A stretch of 5,706 nt of DNA from an uncultured Opitutia bacterium (GTDB lineage Bacteria; Verrucomicrobiota; Verrucomicrobiia; Opitutales; UBA953). Below the pieces are notes generated by a model, which ran no database searches, was not told the origin of the DNA, and was given only the letters and a program-made list of their open reading frames with translations. The position numbers and the translations under genes are program-made. Shown here in pieces: positions 1-5,275 of the stretch. The number at the start of each line of letters is the position of its first letter. Position 1 is the first letter of the stretch. Location: contig CAIYAN010000101.1 of assembly GCA_903924185.1 (NCBI GenBank), positions 1 to 5,706 of the forward strand, written 5' to 3'.

Positions 1-87
1 ATTAAGATCTTCCGCGAGTGCGGCATCTCCGTCGCGGAGACCCCCTCGGACATGGCTGACGCCCTGCTCCGCGTCTGGCGCGGCTAA
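1..87 (+). CDS. C-terminal end of probable succinyl-CoA ligase alpha subunit (partial, 5' end outside window)
   Basis: The window opens inside a reading frame that runs 28 codons to a TAA stop at 85-87. The tail reads FRECGISVAETPSDMADALL followed by RVWRG. The pattern of an ageing-Gly-Ile/Val turn, a short beta strand, then 'TPSDMADALLRV' resembles the last strand and helix of succinate-CoA ligase (ADP-forming) alpha subunits (SucD), where a similar 'AGI-V--TP-EMG--L' ending is common. SucD acts in the TCA cycle, joining succinate and CoA with NTP hydrolysis through a phosphohistidine. The catalytic part lies outside the window, so the name rests on the C-terminal signature alone. Another CoA-ligase-fold protein with the same ending is possible. 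A strong terminator 23 bases after the stop marks it as the last gene of its transcript. Confidence 0.45.
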   Translation: MKIFRECGISVAETPSDMADALLRVWRG

Positions 88-110
88 GGCGAGTCCCGCC
101 CTCACACCCC

Positions 111-138
111 AAGGCCCGGCAACGGGCCTTTTTCTTTT
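111..138 (+). terminator. Intrinsic terminator after the partial SucD-like gene
   Basis: A perfect 8-bp stem, AAGGCCCG (111-118) and CGGGCCTT (123-130), closes on a GCAA tetraloop of the stable GNRA class. It is followed by the T-rich tract TTTCTTTT. It sits 23 bases after the upstream stop and is oriented to end forward transcription. It also separates that gene from the TM2 pair, which therefore needs its own promoter. Confidence 0.9.
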
Positions 139-164
139 GTAATAGCGGCGGGGCTCCGCATTAT
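137..164 (+). promoter_or_regulatory. Candidate sigma70-type promoter for the TM2 pair
   Basis: TTGTAA (137-142, four of six matches to TTGACA) and CATTAT (159-164, four of six matches to TATAAT) are separated by 16 bases in the only space between the upstream terminator and the ATG at 172. If real, transcription would start close to 171-172, giving a leaderless or nearly leaderless mRNA. The boxes are imperfect and the assignment is an inference from position and hexamer match only. Confidence 0.25.
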
Positions 165-171
165 CTGCCGT

Positions 172-600
172 ATGTGGTACTACCAACAAGGCTCGAACCG
201 AATGGGTCCAATCGATGAAGCGACTATCCGTGGCTTACTGACCAGCGGACAAATCTCCATCGACACCTTGGTCTGGACTACCGGCATGTCCAGCTGGGTA
301 CCCCTCCAGCAGTCGTCGCTCGGTGCTGGCCTCCCCACCCCGCCGAGCGCCGTGCCGTCCTACCCGATGCCCGTCCAAGGCAACCAGATCGCCAAGGACC
401 GTGTAGCTTATATTCTCTTAGCTGTGTTCATCGGCCATCTCGGCATCCACAACTTCTTTGCCGGCTACACCAGCAGGGGCGTGATTCAATTAGTCATCAC
501 CATCGTAACCTGCGGCATCGGCGGCATCGCCACCTGGATTTGGGCTATCATCGAAGCCATCACCGTCACGAAAGACGCCAACGGCGTCGACTTTAAGTAA
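172..600 (+). CDS. GYF_2 + TM2 domain small membrane protein
   Basis: This 142-residue protein has two recognisable modules. Residues 2-45 form a GYF_2-type (DUF4339) domain: WYY at the start, GP at 12-13, 'LLTSGQI' and then 'LVWTTGMSSWVPL'. In this family the fold is thought to be a protein- or peptide-binding module on the cytoplasmic side. A Pro-rich linker (about 46-75) leads to a TM2 domain (77-142) with two hydrophobic helices, the signature GxxGxHxFxxG (here GHLGIHNFFAG, 88-98), and the D-NG tail. The function of bacterial TM2 proteins is largely unknown. No Shine-Dalgarno sequence precedes the ATG. The C-terminal 66 residues match those of the next gene at 41 of 66 positions, so the two are a tandem duplication or a domain-shuffled pair, probably co-transcribed across a 29-base gap. 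Confidence 0.88.
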   Translation: MWYYQQGSNRMGPIDEATIRGLLTSGQISIDTLVWTTGMSSWVPLQQSSLGAGLPTPPSAVPSYPMPVQGNQIAKDRVAYILLAVFIGHLGIHNFFAGYTSRGVIQLVITIVTCGIGGIATWIWAIIEAITVTKDANGVDFK

Positions 601-629
601 AACCATTTCCACCCAAACCCAACCATACC

Positions 630-869
630 ATGACTGAATCCGCTCCTACCACCGCAGCTCCCAAGAGCCGCACCGTTTATATCCTCCTAGCCGTCTTCCT
701 CGGCGCCTACGGCGTACATAACTTCTTCGCCGGCGACAAGAAGGCCGGCCTCATCAAGCTGCTCGTCACCTTCCTGACCTGCTTCATCGGCGCCCTCCCC
801 ATGTGGATCTGGGCCATCGTCGAAGCCATCAACGTCAAGAAGGACGCCAACGGCGTCGACTTCAACTAA
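630..869 (+). CDS. Stand-alone TM2 domain protein, paralogue of the upstream gene
   Basis: This 79-residue protein is essentially a TM2 domain alone. A short polar, Ala/Pro/Thr-rich N-terminus (1-13) is followed by helix 1 (about 16-33), the signature GAYGVHNFFAG (25-35) and helix 2 (about 42-64). The tail is KKDANGVDFN, nearly the same as in the upstream protein. It lacks the GYF_2 module. The last 66 residues align without gaps to the upstream protein with 41 identities (about 62 percent). The two may form hetero-oligomers in the inner membrane, with the GYF_2 copy supplying a binding partner; that is inference. The 29 bases before the ATG contain no G at all, so there can be no Shine-Dalgarno site. 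A strong terminator follows 21 bases after the stop. Confidence 0.9.
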   Translation: MTESAPTTAAPKSRTVYILLAVFLGAYGVHNFFAGDKKAGLIKLLVTFLTCFIGALPMWIWAIVEAINVKKDANGVDFN

Positions 870-890
870 GCCGATAACCATCGACTTTCA

Positions 891-914
891 GGGCCGCCGC
901 AAGGCGGCCCTTTT
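891..914 (+). terminator. Intrinsic terminator after the TM2 pair
   Basis: A perfect 8-bp stem, GGGCCGCC (891-898) and GGCGGCCC (903-910), has a GCAA tetraloop and is followed by TTTT. It ends the forward TM2 unit and separates it from the secreted-protein pair that starts at 994. The same GGCCGCC/GGCGGCC stem core recurs in the terminator at 2743-2760. Confidence 0.92.
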
Positions 915-993
915 CGTTGGCGGGCAAGCCAATCGACTTGTTTCGGTCAGTTATACGGCTGGTCAAGGACTAGGAGCGGTCTAGTTTACGGCC

Positions 994-1935
994 ATGCCCA
1001 TGCGCCCCCTCGCTCTCTGCCTCCTGCTTGCCTCTACCGCCCTTTTCGGCGCCGAAGAAACCAAGCCCAAGGTCATCACTGCCACGCCCGTAGAACGCCC
1101 ACTACCGAGCGAGAAGACCAAGTTGCCTTGGCACATGGTGAACCTCTGGTGGACGATGCCCGAGACGGCGGACTTCGAGTCGCTCGAAATCGACGTGACC
1201 ATCAGCGACGATGTCGACCCGTCCAAACTCAACCTCTACATCGCACCCATCGGTCTGGGCCAATTGAACGACACTAACTTCTACGGCGGCATCCAGAGCA
1301 ACATCGGCGGCTATCCGGTCTCTGACGCCAGCCCCCAAGGAGACTACCATAAGGGTAAGGGCGCGATCTTCTCCCGCTGGGGCAATAAGGACCTCGATAC
1401 GTCGTTCGTCCGCCCAGCGCTCAATGGCCTCACCGAAGCGGCCGGTTACGAAGGCGACTTCGCCTCGGGCCGTCGCCCCTTCCCTTGGAAAGCCGGCACC
1501 TATACCTACGCCATCCGCAAGCTGACTTACGAAAAGGACAAGGACGGCAAGGAGTGGACGTGGGTGGGCGCTTTCCTGACCGAGAAATCTTCGAGCCAAA
1601 CGGTCTTCATCACGTCACTCAAGTTCCCCGGCCGTACGCTTAAGTTCTGGGGCCGCCACTCCGCCTTCATCGAAATCTACGGCGGCAAGAAAGTCGTCAT
1701 CGCTGACCTGCCCAAACTCGAGGTCCGTATCGGCATGCCCCGCATCAACGGCCAGCCCATCGCGTTAAAAACACTCTCCGTTAACTACCCGAAGAACAGC
1801 GGCCCTGCTTCGCCAGCCATCATGAGCACCGAACTCGCTGAAGGCGGCAAGGAAGTCATCTGCAAGCTACACAACGAGATCCTCACGCGCGAGAATTGGT
1901 CCTTCCCACTCCTCCCAGCCGCCCCAGCTAAGTAA
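994..1935 (+). CDS. Exported protein resembling the DUF3472 family
   Basis: This 313-residue protein begins with a classic signal peptide: MPMR, a hydrophobic run 'LALCLLLASTALF' and a likely cleavage after FGA at residue 20. It is therefore exported to the periplasm or cell surface. The order of motifs resembles the DUF3472 family: 'HMVNLWW' (47-53), 'FYGGIQSNIGG' (96-106), 'GAIFSRWG' (123-130), 'GYEGDF' (151-156), 'FPWKAGTYTYAI' (163-174), 'TWVGAFLTE' (189-197) and 'SAFIEIYGG' (223-231). That family is uncharacterised biochemically; members often look like beta-rich, carbohydrate-associated secreted proteins. The assignment is from memory of the motif pattern and is moderate. The start at 994 is chosen over the ATG at 1000 because AGGAG (972-976) lies upstream, although its 17-base spacing is long. 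Only 4 bases separate its stop from the metallopeptidase gene, which points to translational coupling and a shared role. Confidence 0.75.
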   Translation: MPMRPLALCLLLASTALFGAEETKPKVITATPVERPLPSEKTKLPWHMVNLWWTMPETADFESLEIDVTISDDVDPSKLNLYIAPIGLGQLNDTNFYGGIQSNIGGYPVSDASPQGDYHKGKGAIFSRWGNKDLDTSFVRPALNGLTEAAGYEGDFASGRRPFPWKAGTYTYAIRKLTYEKDKDGKEWTWVGAFLTEKSSSQTVFITSLKFPGRTLKFWGRHSAFIEIYGGKKVVIADLPKLEVRIGMPRINGQPIALKTLSVNYPKNSGPASPAIMSTELAEGGKEVICKLHNEILTRENWSFPLLPAAPAK

Positions 1936-1939
1936 GCCG

Positions 1940-2734
1940 ATGCGCGCCGCGGCCTTCCTCCTGCTACTGTCGGCTTCGCTCCTAGTCGCCGCGGAACCTG
2001 CTCCGCACCCCATCCGCATCGTCGCGGATGGTTTTGAGGCCAGCGAAAAAGATATCGCCAAGGTCTGCCTTTCCGCCGCTGCAGAACTGCAGAAATGGGC
2101 GCCAGGCTTACCCTTTGAGAACGTTGTGGTCGGCAAAGGCGACCAGGGCCCGATCACCCTCTTCCAACGCAATGACCGGAAGGAAATCGTCGTCCGCCTC
2201 GACACGCGCAAGACGTTCTGGAGCCAATACGCCTATCAGTTCGCTCACGAGTTGGGGCATATCCACTGCGGCTTCCGTGACGGCCCGCGCGAGAACCTCT
2301 GGTTTGAGGAATCGGTGTGCGAGACGGCCTCGGTCTTCTGCCTTCGTGCAATGGCCGTGACCTGGAAGACCGCCCCACCCTACCCAAACTGGGCCAGCTA
2401 CGCCCCCTCTCTGCGGAGCTACGCCGATGATGTCATCGCGAAGCGTACCTACAAGGCGGAGGCCGAACAGAAGGGCCTGCCCAAGTTCTACCGCGACCAC
2501 GAAGCCGAGTTCCGCGCTAACCCAACGGACCGTGAACTCAACGGCGCCGTCGCCCTCTTCCTACTCAAGTATCTCGAAGAAAAGCCCACCCGCTGGGCGG
2601 CCTTCCGCTGGCTCAACGCCACGGCCCGGCCGAAGAACGAGTCGTTCCAGGACTACCTTAAGCGCTGGGAACAGAACACGCCCGCTGAGCATAAGGACTC
2701 GGTGCGGGGTATCCAGAAGCTCTTCGGCTTCTAA
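1940..2734 (+). CDS. Exported HExxH zinc metallopeptidase-like protein (gluzincin type)
   Basis: This 264-residue protein starts with a signal peptide (MRAAAFLLLLSASLLVAA, likely cleavage after residue 18) and so acts outside the cytoplasm. The zinc site is clear. HELGH (103-107) supplies two histidine ligands and the catalytic Glu104. Downstream, LWFEESVCE (120-128) matches the LWLNEGFAE element of M1-type gluzincins, which makes Glu124 the probable third ligand, 16 residues after His107 (M1 enzymes have 18). Upstream 'SQYAYQFAHELGH' forms the active-site helix. The C-terminal part (about 195-264) is helical and contains 'ALFLLKYLEE' and 'RWAAFRWLNA', as in many gluzincin lids. I cannot assign it to a named MEROPS family or name a substrate. 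It lies 4 bases after the DUF3472-like gene and has no Shine-Dalgarno site of its own, so it is probably translated by coupling. No forward-oriented T-tract follows it. Confidence 0.82.
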   Translation: MRAAAFLLLLSASLLVAAEPAPHPIRIVADGFEASEKDIAKVCLSAAAELQKWAPGLPFENVVVGKGDQGPITLFQRNDRKEIVVRLDTRKTFWSQYAYQFAHELGHIHCGFRDGPRENLWFEESVCETASVFCLRAMAVTWKTAPPYPNWASYAPSLRSYADDVIAKRTYKAEAEQKGLPKFYRDHEAEFRANPTDRELNGAVALFLLKYLEEKPTRWAAFRWLNATARPKNESFQDYLKRWEQNTPAEHKDSVRGIQKLFGF

Positions 2735-2760
2735 AACAAAAAGGCCGCCCGAAGGCGGCC
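2733..2760 (-). terminator. Intrinsic terminator of the leuC-orf-leuD unit
   Basis: Read on the reverse strand, a perfect 7-bp stem GGCCGCC/GGCGGCC (2760-2754 and 2749-2743) closes on a TTCG loop, the canonical very stable cUUCGg tetraloop. It is followed by TTTTTGTTTT. It lies 23 bases after the leuD stop. The U-tract overlaps the last two bases of the convergent peptidase gene's TAA stop. On the forward strand the same hairpin is followed by GCGATGGG rather than T's, so it is a poor intrinsic terminator in that direction. Confidence 0.9.
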
Positions 2761-2783
2761 GCGATGGGCGAAGCGACTCAGCC

Positions 2784-3404
2784 TTACTTACCGACGACGT
2801 AAGCGAGCGTCCCTGCGGTCTGATCAACGGCAGGGGCACCTTCGAGCAAGTCAGCAATCGGATCCCACTTGCCGTTAATGAGGCCGTCACGGGCGGAAGC
2901 GGCGATGCTGGCCTTCCAAGACTTGGCACCAGCAGTGACGACCAGATTCTGGACGTCCACCGTCAGTTCGACCTCGGGGTTCGCGCGCACAAACGCGTCG
3001 CACTCGGCAAGGTCATCCTTGGAGAGCGTCAGGCAAGGGACGCCGAGGGTGGTGGAGTTACCGAAGAAGATTTCGGCAAAGCTGCCACCGACGAAGGCCG
3101 TAAAACCAAACCGCCAAAGCGACTGAGGGGCATGCTCACGGGAGCTCCCACAACCAAAGTTAAAACCGACGACCATGACACCCTGCTTGGCAGCGGCGAT
3201 GCGCGCGGCCTGGGCGGAGTTCATGGGGTGCGGGCGCTCGAGGCCGTCAGGGCCGGTCCGCTCATCGCGGAAGGCGTGTTCGCCGAGGCCATCAAAGGTC
3301 ACGCAACGCAGGAAGCGAGCGGGGATGATGCGGTCGGTATCGATGTCGTCGCCGGGGACGGCGAGGGCGAGGCCTTTGACTTGGGTGACTTTAGCGAGGG
3401 ACAT
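2784..3404 (-). CDS. leuD: 3-isopropylmalate dehydratase small subunit LeuD
   Basis: This 206-residue protein is the swivel-domain subunit of isopropylmalate isomerase (EC 4.2.1.33). With LeuC it converts 2-isopropylmalate to 3-isopropylmalate in leucine synthesis, in the cytoplasm. Family landmarks are present: GDDIDTDRIIPARFL (18-32), NFGCGSSREHAP (82-93), the substrate-contacting loop of the aconitase superfamily, and 'FAEIFFGNSTTLGVP' (109-123). Length is normal for LeuD (about 200). The frame stays open upstream to an ATG at 3557, but that would add 51 Pro-rich residues with no family match, so MSLAKV at 3404 is the start. The leader is C/T-rich with no Shine-Dalgarno site. The insert 'HPMNSAQAARIAAAKQG' before the loop differs from the E. 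coli protein and looks like the type seen in other bacterial phyla. The gene is last in the leu unit, 58 bases after the small unknown gene. Confidence 0.95.
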   Translation of the reverse strand: MSLAKVTQVKGLALAVPGDDIDTDRIIPARFLRCVTFDGLGEHAFRDERTGPDGLERPHPMNSAQAARIAAAKQGVMVVGFNFGCGSSREHAPQSLWRFGFTAFVGGSFAEIFFGNSTTLGVPCLTLSKDDLAECDAFVRANPEVELTVDVQNLVVTAGAKSWKASIAASARDGLINGKWDPIADLLEGAPAVDQTAGTLAYVVGK

Positions 3405-3462
3405 GGTTGCGAGATTGAGGGCTGAAAAGGGAGTAAAAGGGGGATCTAAGGGGAAGCAGGAA

Positions 3463-3747
3463 TTAGGCGGCGCGGGGGACGATGCAGACCGGCATGGCGA
3501 GGGCCGCGGCCAATGATGCCAAGCGTTCTTGAGCAACCGAAGCAGCGACGGCTTCATCGGCGAAGAGGACAGCGTGTCCGGCCACGACCCAAGGCAAAGT
3601 CACGGTACAGACGGGCTTGCCATCATAGTGGGCGTCGACCGTGACGTCCTGCTGCCACGCCAAGCCCTCGGAAGCACAGGCAGCTGGCACGGCATCGCCT
3701 TGGGCGACACGCGCGAGTACGCGCTGAACTGCAGAGGCTTCGGACAT
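3463..3747 (-). CDS. Unknown 94-residue protein encoded between leuC and leuD
   Basis: I do not recognise this protein. It is placed like a real gene. Its ATG shares a base with the leuC stop (TAATG, 3749-3745), the arrangement used for translational coupling, and it fills the space before leuD on the same strand. It is Ala/Val-rich with no signal peptide or membrane segment, so it is probably cytoplasmic. Residues 5-30 look helical; 'VLARVAQGDAVPAACASEGL' faintly recalls small helix-turn-helix segments. Strand-like stretches follow at about 34-39, 45-51 and 57-62 (AGHAVLF), then a helix (64-84) and a final strand (85-90, MPVCIV). Cysteines lie at 24, 47 and 88 with no CxxC pair. Nothing visible gives a function. 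A role tied to LeuCD assembly, stability or regulation is only inferred from position. It might also be a poorly conserved passenger gene. Confidence 0.72.
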   Translation of the reverse strand: MSEASAVQRVLARVAQGDAVPAACASEGLAWQQDVTVDAHYDGKPVCTVTLPWVVAGHAVLFADEAVAASVAQERLASLAAALAMPVCIVPRAA

Positions 3748-5153
3748 TAGACCGTAAAGACTTCGCGGGCGTCGGTGACTTGACCGGTGATGGCGGCGGC
3801 GGCGACCATGAGCGGGCTCATGAGAATCGTTCGACCCGTCTGCGAGCCTTGGCGGCCCTTGAAGTTACGATTCGAAGAGCTCGCACAGAGCTGATCGCCC
3901 ACGAGTTTGTCGGGGTTCATCGCCAGGCACATCGAGCAACCCGCGCCACGCCATTCGAAGCCAGCTTCGATATAAATCTTATCGAGGCCTTCATGGACGG
4001 CCTGGATGGCGGTGAGCTGGGAACCAGGGACGACGATCGCCTTGACGTTCGGGCTGACCTTGCGGCCCTTCAGGTACTTGGCGACCTCGCGGAGGTCAGA
4101 GATGCGGCCGTTGGTGCAGGAGCCGAGGAAGCAGACGTCGACTTTGGTCCCCTTAATTGCGGTATCAGGCGCCAATTTCATGTGCTTGTAGGCGTCCTCG
4201 GCCGTGGCGCGGTCAGCGGCGTTAAGGGTTTCGAGGGCCGGCATCTTTTCATCAATGAAGATCGCCTGCCCTGGGGTGATACCCCAAGTAACCGTCGGAC
4301 GAATCTCCGCGGCGTTGAATTTAACGACGTCGTCGTAACGGCAGCCGGCGTCGGAAGCGAAGGAAGCCCAGCGTGCCACTGCGGCATCCCAATCGGCGGC
4401 CTTCGGTGCGTAGGGCTTGCCCTTGATGTAATCGAAAGTCTTTTGATCCGGGTTGACGTAACCACAGCGGGCGCCGCCTTCGATGGACATATTACAAACC
4501 GTCATGCGCTCCTCGAGGGAGAAGCCGTCGAAGGTCGTCCCCGCGTATTCGTAAGCGTAGCCAATGCCCCCATTGACGCCGAGGACTCGGATGATGTGCA
4601 GGATGACGTCCTTGGCGTACACGCCAGGGGAGAGCTGGCCGTTGACTTCGATGCGGCGAACCTTGAGCGCACTGAGGGCGAGCGTCTGGGTGGCGAGGAC
4701 ATCACGAACCTGGGTGGTGCCGATGCCGAAGGCGATAGCACCGAAGGCACCGTGGGTGGCCGTGTGGGAGTCGCCACAGGCGATGGTCGTACCGGGCTGG
4801 GTTATGCCCTGCTCTGGACCGACCATGTGGACGATACCCTGCGTGCCCGTGTTGGTATCAAAGAAGCGGATGCCGAAGTCCTTCGTGTTCTTACGGAGGG
4901 CCTCGATCATCTCCTGAGCAATCGGGTCCGAATAAGGCTCCTTCAGCTCGTTGGTCGGGACAATGTGGTCGACCGTCGCAAACGTGCGCTGGGGATACTT
5001 CACCTTCAGGCCGAGGTCCCGGAGCATGCCGAAAGCCTGAGGGCTGGTCACCTCGTGGATGAGGTGGGTACCGATGAAGAGTTGGGTCTGCCCGTTAGGC
5101 AGCTGACGCACCGTGTGCGCTTCCCAGACTTTTTGGAACAAGGTCTTAGCCAT
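3747..5153 (-). CDS. leuC: 3-isopropylmalate dehydratase large subunit LeuC
   Basis: This 468-residue protein is the catalytic, iron-sulfur subunit of isopropylmalate isomerase; E. coli LeuC is 466 residues. It is collinear with the E. coli protein throughout: MAKTL start, HLIHEVTSPQAF (30-41), FATVDHIVPT (58-67), 'GIVHMVGPEQGIT' (106-118), 'CGDSHTATHGAFGA' (126-139) and the C-terminal 'SNRNFKGRQG' (427-436). The three [4Fe-4S] ligands are visible as Cys346 (GSCTNGR) and Cys406 and Cys409 (GCSMC). The reaction proceeds by dehydration to isopropylmaleate and rehydration, with LeuD needed for activity. The start at 5153 gives the conserved MAKTL. Its leader is pyrimidine-rich (CCCCTTCTCCTCTCTACAG just before ATG) with no Shine-Dalgarno site. 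The stop overlaps the start of the next gene by one base. A minor oddity is 'WRGAGCSMC', where E. coli has WRLPGCSMC. Confidence 0.98.
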   Translation of the reverse strand: MAKTLFQKVWEAHTVRQLPNGQTQLFIGTHLIHEVTSPQAFGMLRDLGLKVKYPQRTFATVDHIVPTNELKEPYSDPIAQEMIEALRKNTKDFGIRFFDTNTGTQGIVHMVGPEQGITQPGTTIACGDSHTATHGAFGAIAFGIGTTQVRDVLATQTLALSALKVRRIEVNGQLSPGVYAKDVILHIIRVLGVNGGIGYAYEYAGTTFDGFSLEERMTVCNMSIEGGARCGYVNPDQKTFDYIKGKPYAPKAADWDAAVARWASFASDAGCRYDDVVKFNAAEIRPTVTWGITPGQAIFIDEKMPALETLNAADRATAEDAYKHMKLAPDTAIKGTKVDVCFLGSCTNGRISDLREVAKYLKGRKVSPNVKAIVVPGSQLTAIQAVHEGLDKIYIEAGFEWRGAGCSMCLAMNPDKLVGDQLCASSSNRNFKGRQGSQTGRTILMSPLMVAAAAITGQVTDAREVFTV

Positions 5154-5174
5154 CTGTAGAGAGGAGAAGGGGTC

Positions 5175-5202
5175 AAAGTAGGAGCCCAGCCCCCTTGGTC
5201 AA
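5175..5202 (-). promoter_or_regulatory. Candidate promoter of the leuC unit
   Basis: On the reverse strand TTGACC (5202-5197, five of six matches to the -35 consensus) is followed after 16 bases by TACTTT (5180-5175, three of six matches to TATAAT, with the key TA and final T kept). Transcription would start near 5168, leaving a leader of about 15 bases. That is too short for a leucine attenuator peptide, T-box or other riboswitch between this start and leuC. The -10 match is weak, so this is a candidate only. Confidence 0.35.
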
Positions 5203-5228
5203 TCCCGCAGGAAGACCCCCCAAGGCTT

Positions 5229-5244
5229 AACCCATGGGTTGACC
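5229..5244 (+). promoter_or_regulatory. 12-base palindrome overlapping a forward -35-like TTGACC
   Basis: AACCCATGGGTT (5229-5240) is a perfect palindrome in the divergent intergenic region. Its last two bases begin TTGACC (5239-5244), a five-of-six match to a -35 box facing the forward gene at 5276. No good -10 follows at normal spacing; AAAAGT at 5261-5266, 16 bases on, is the nearest. A dyad overlapping a -35 box is a typical operator layout, but no regulator is visible and a perfect 12-mer palindrome can occur by chance. Confidence 0.25.
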
Positions 5245-5275
5245 CGACTAGGAAAGCCTAAAAAGTAGACCACGT

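Noticed and set aside
148..159. Small GCGG-GGCT-CCGC hairpin before the gene at 172
   Set aside because: The four-pair stem is too short to distinguish from chance in GC-rich DNA and has no T-tract or other context.
951..987. Possible promoter elements (TTATAC, TAGTTT) before the gene at 994
   Set aside because: No -35-like hexamer lies at acceptable spacing from either, so the match is too weak to annotate.
1102..1599. 165-codon reverse open frame inside the DUF3472-like gene
   Set aside because: The forward frame has a signal peptide and family-like motifs. The reverse product has no recognisable features and no promoter or start context.
2427..3425. 332-codon forward open frame spanning the peptidase gene's end and leuD
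   Set aside because: It crosses the peptidase gene out of frame, a terminator hairpin and antisense leuD. The translation is low-complexity Arg/Ser/Gly-rich.
3405..3557. 51-residue N-terminal extension of LeuD from an ATG at 3557
   Set aside because: It would overlap the small upstream gene, is Pro-rich and has no counterpart in the LeuD family. The start at 3404 gives the normal length.
3780..5159. 459-codon forward open frame opposite leuC
   Set aside because: It is the antisense shadow of a fully conserved leuC. The product shows no domain, and long antisense frames are expected from GC-rich codon use.
5154..5202. Leucine leader peptide, attenuator or T-box upstream of leuC
   Set aside because: I saw no Leu-codon-rich short frame, antiterminator hairpin or T-box motif, and the likely leader is only about 15 bases.
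968..5253. Shared GACTAGGA at 968-975 and 5246-5253, upstream of two forward genes
   Set aside because: Repeated 8-mers are expected many times by chance in a window of this size, and the flanks do not match.
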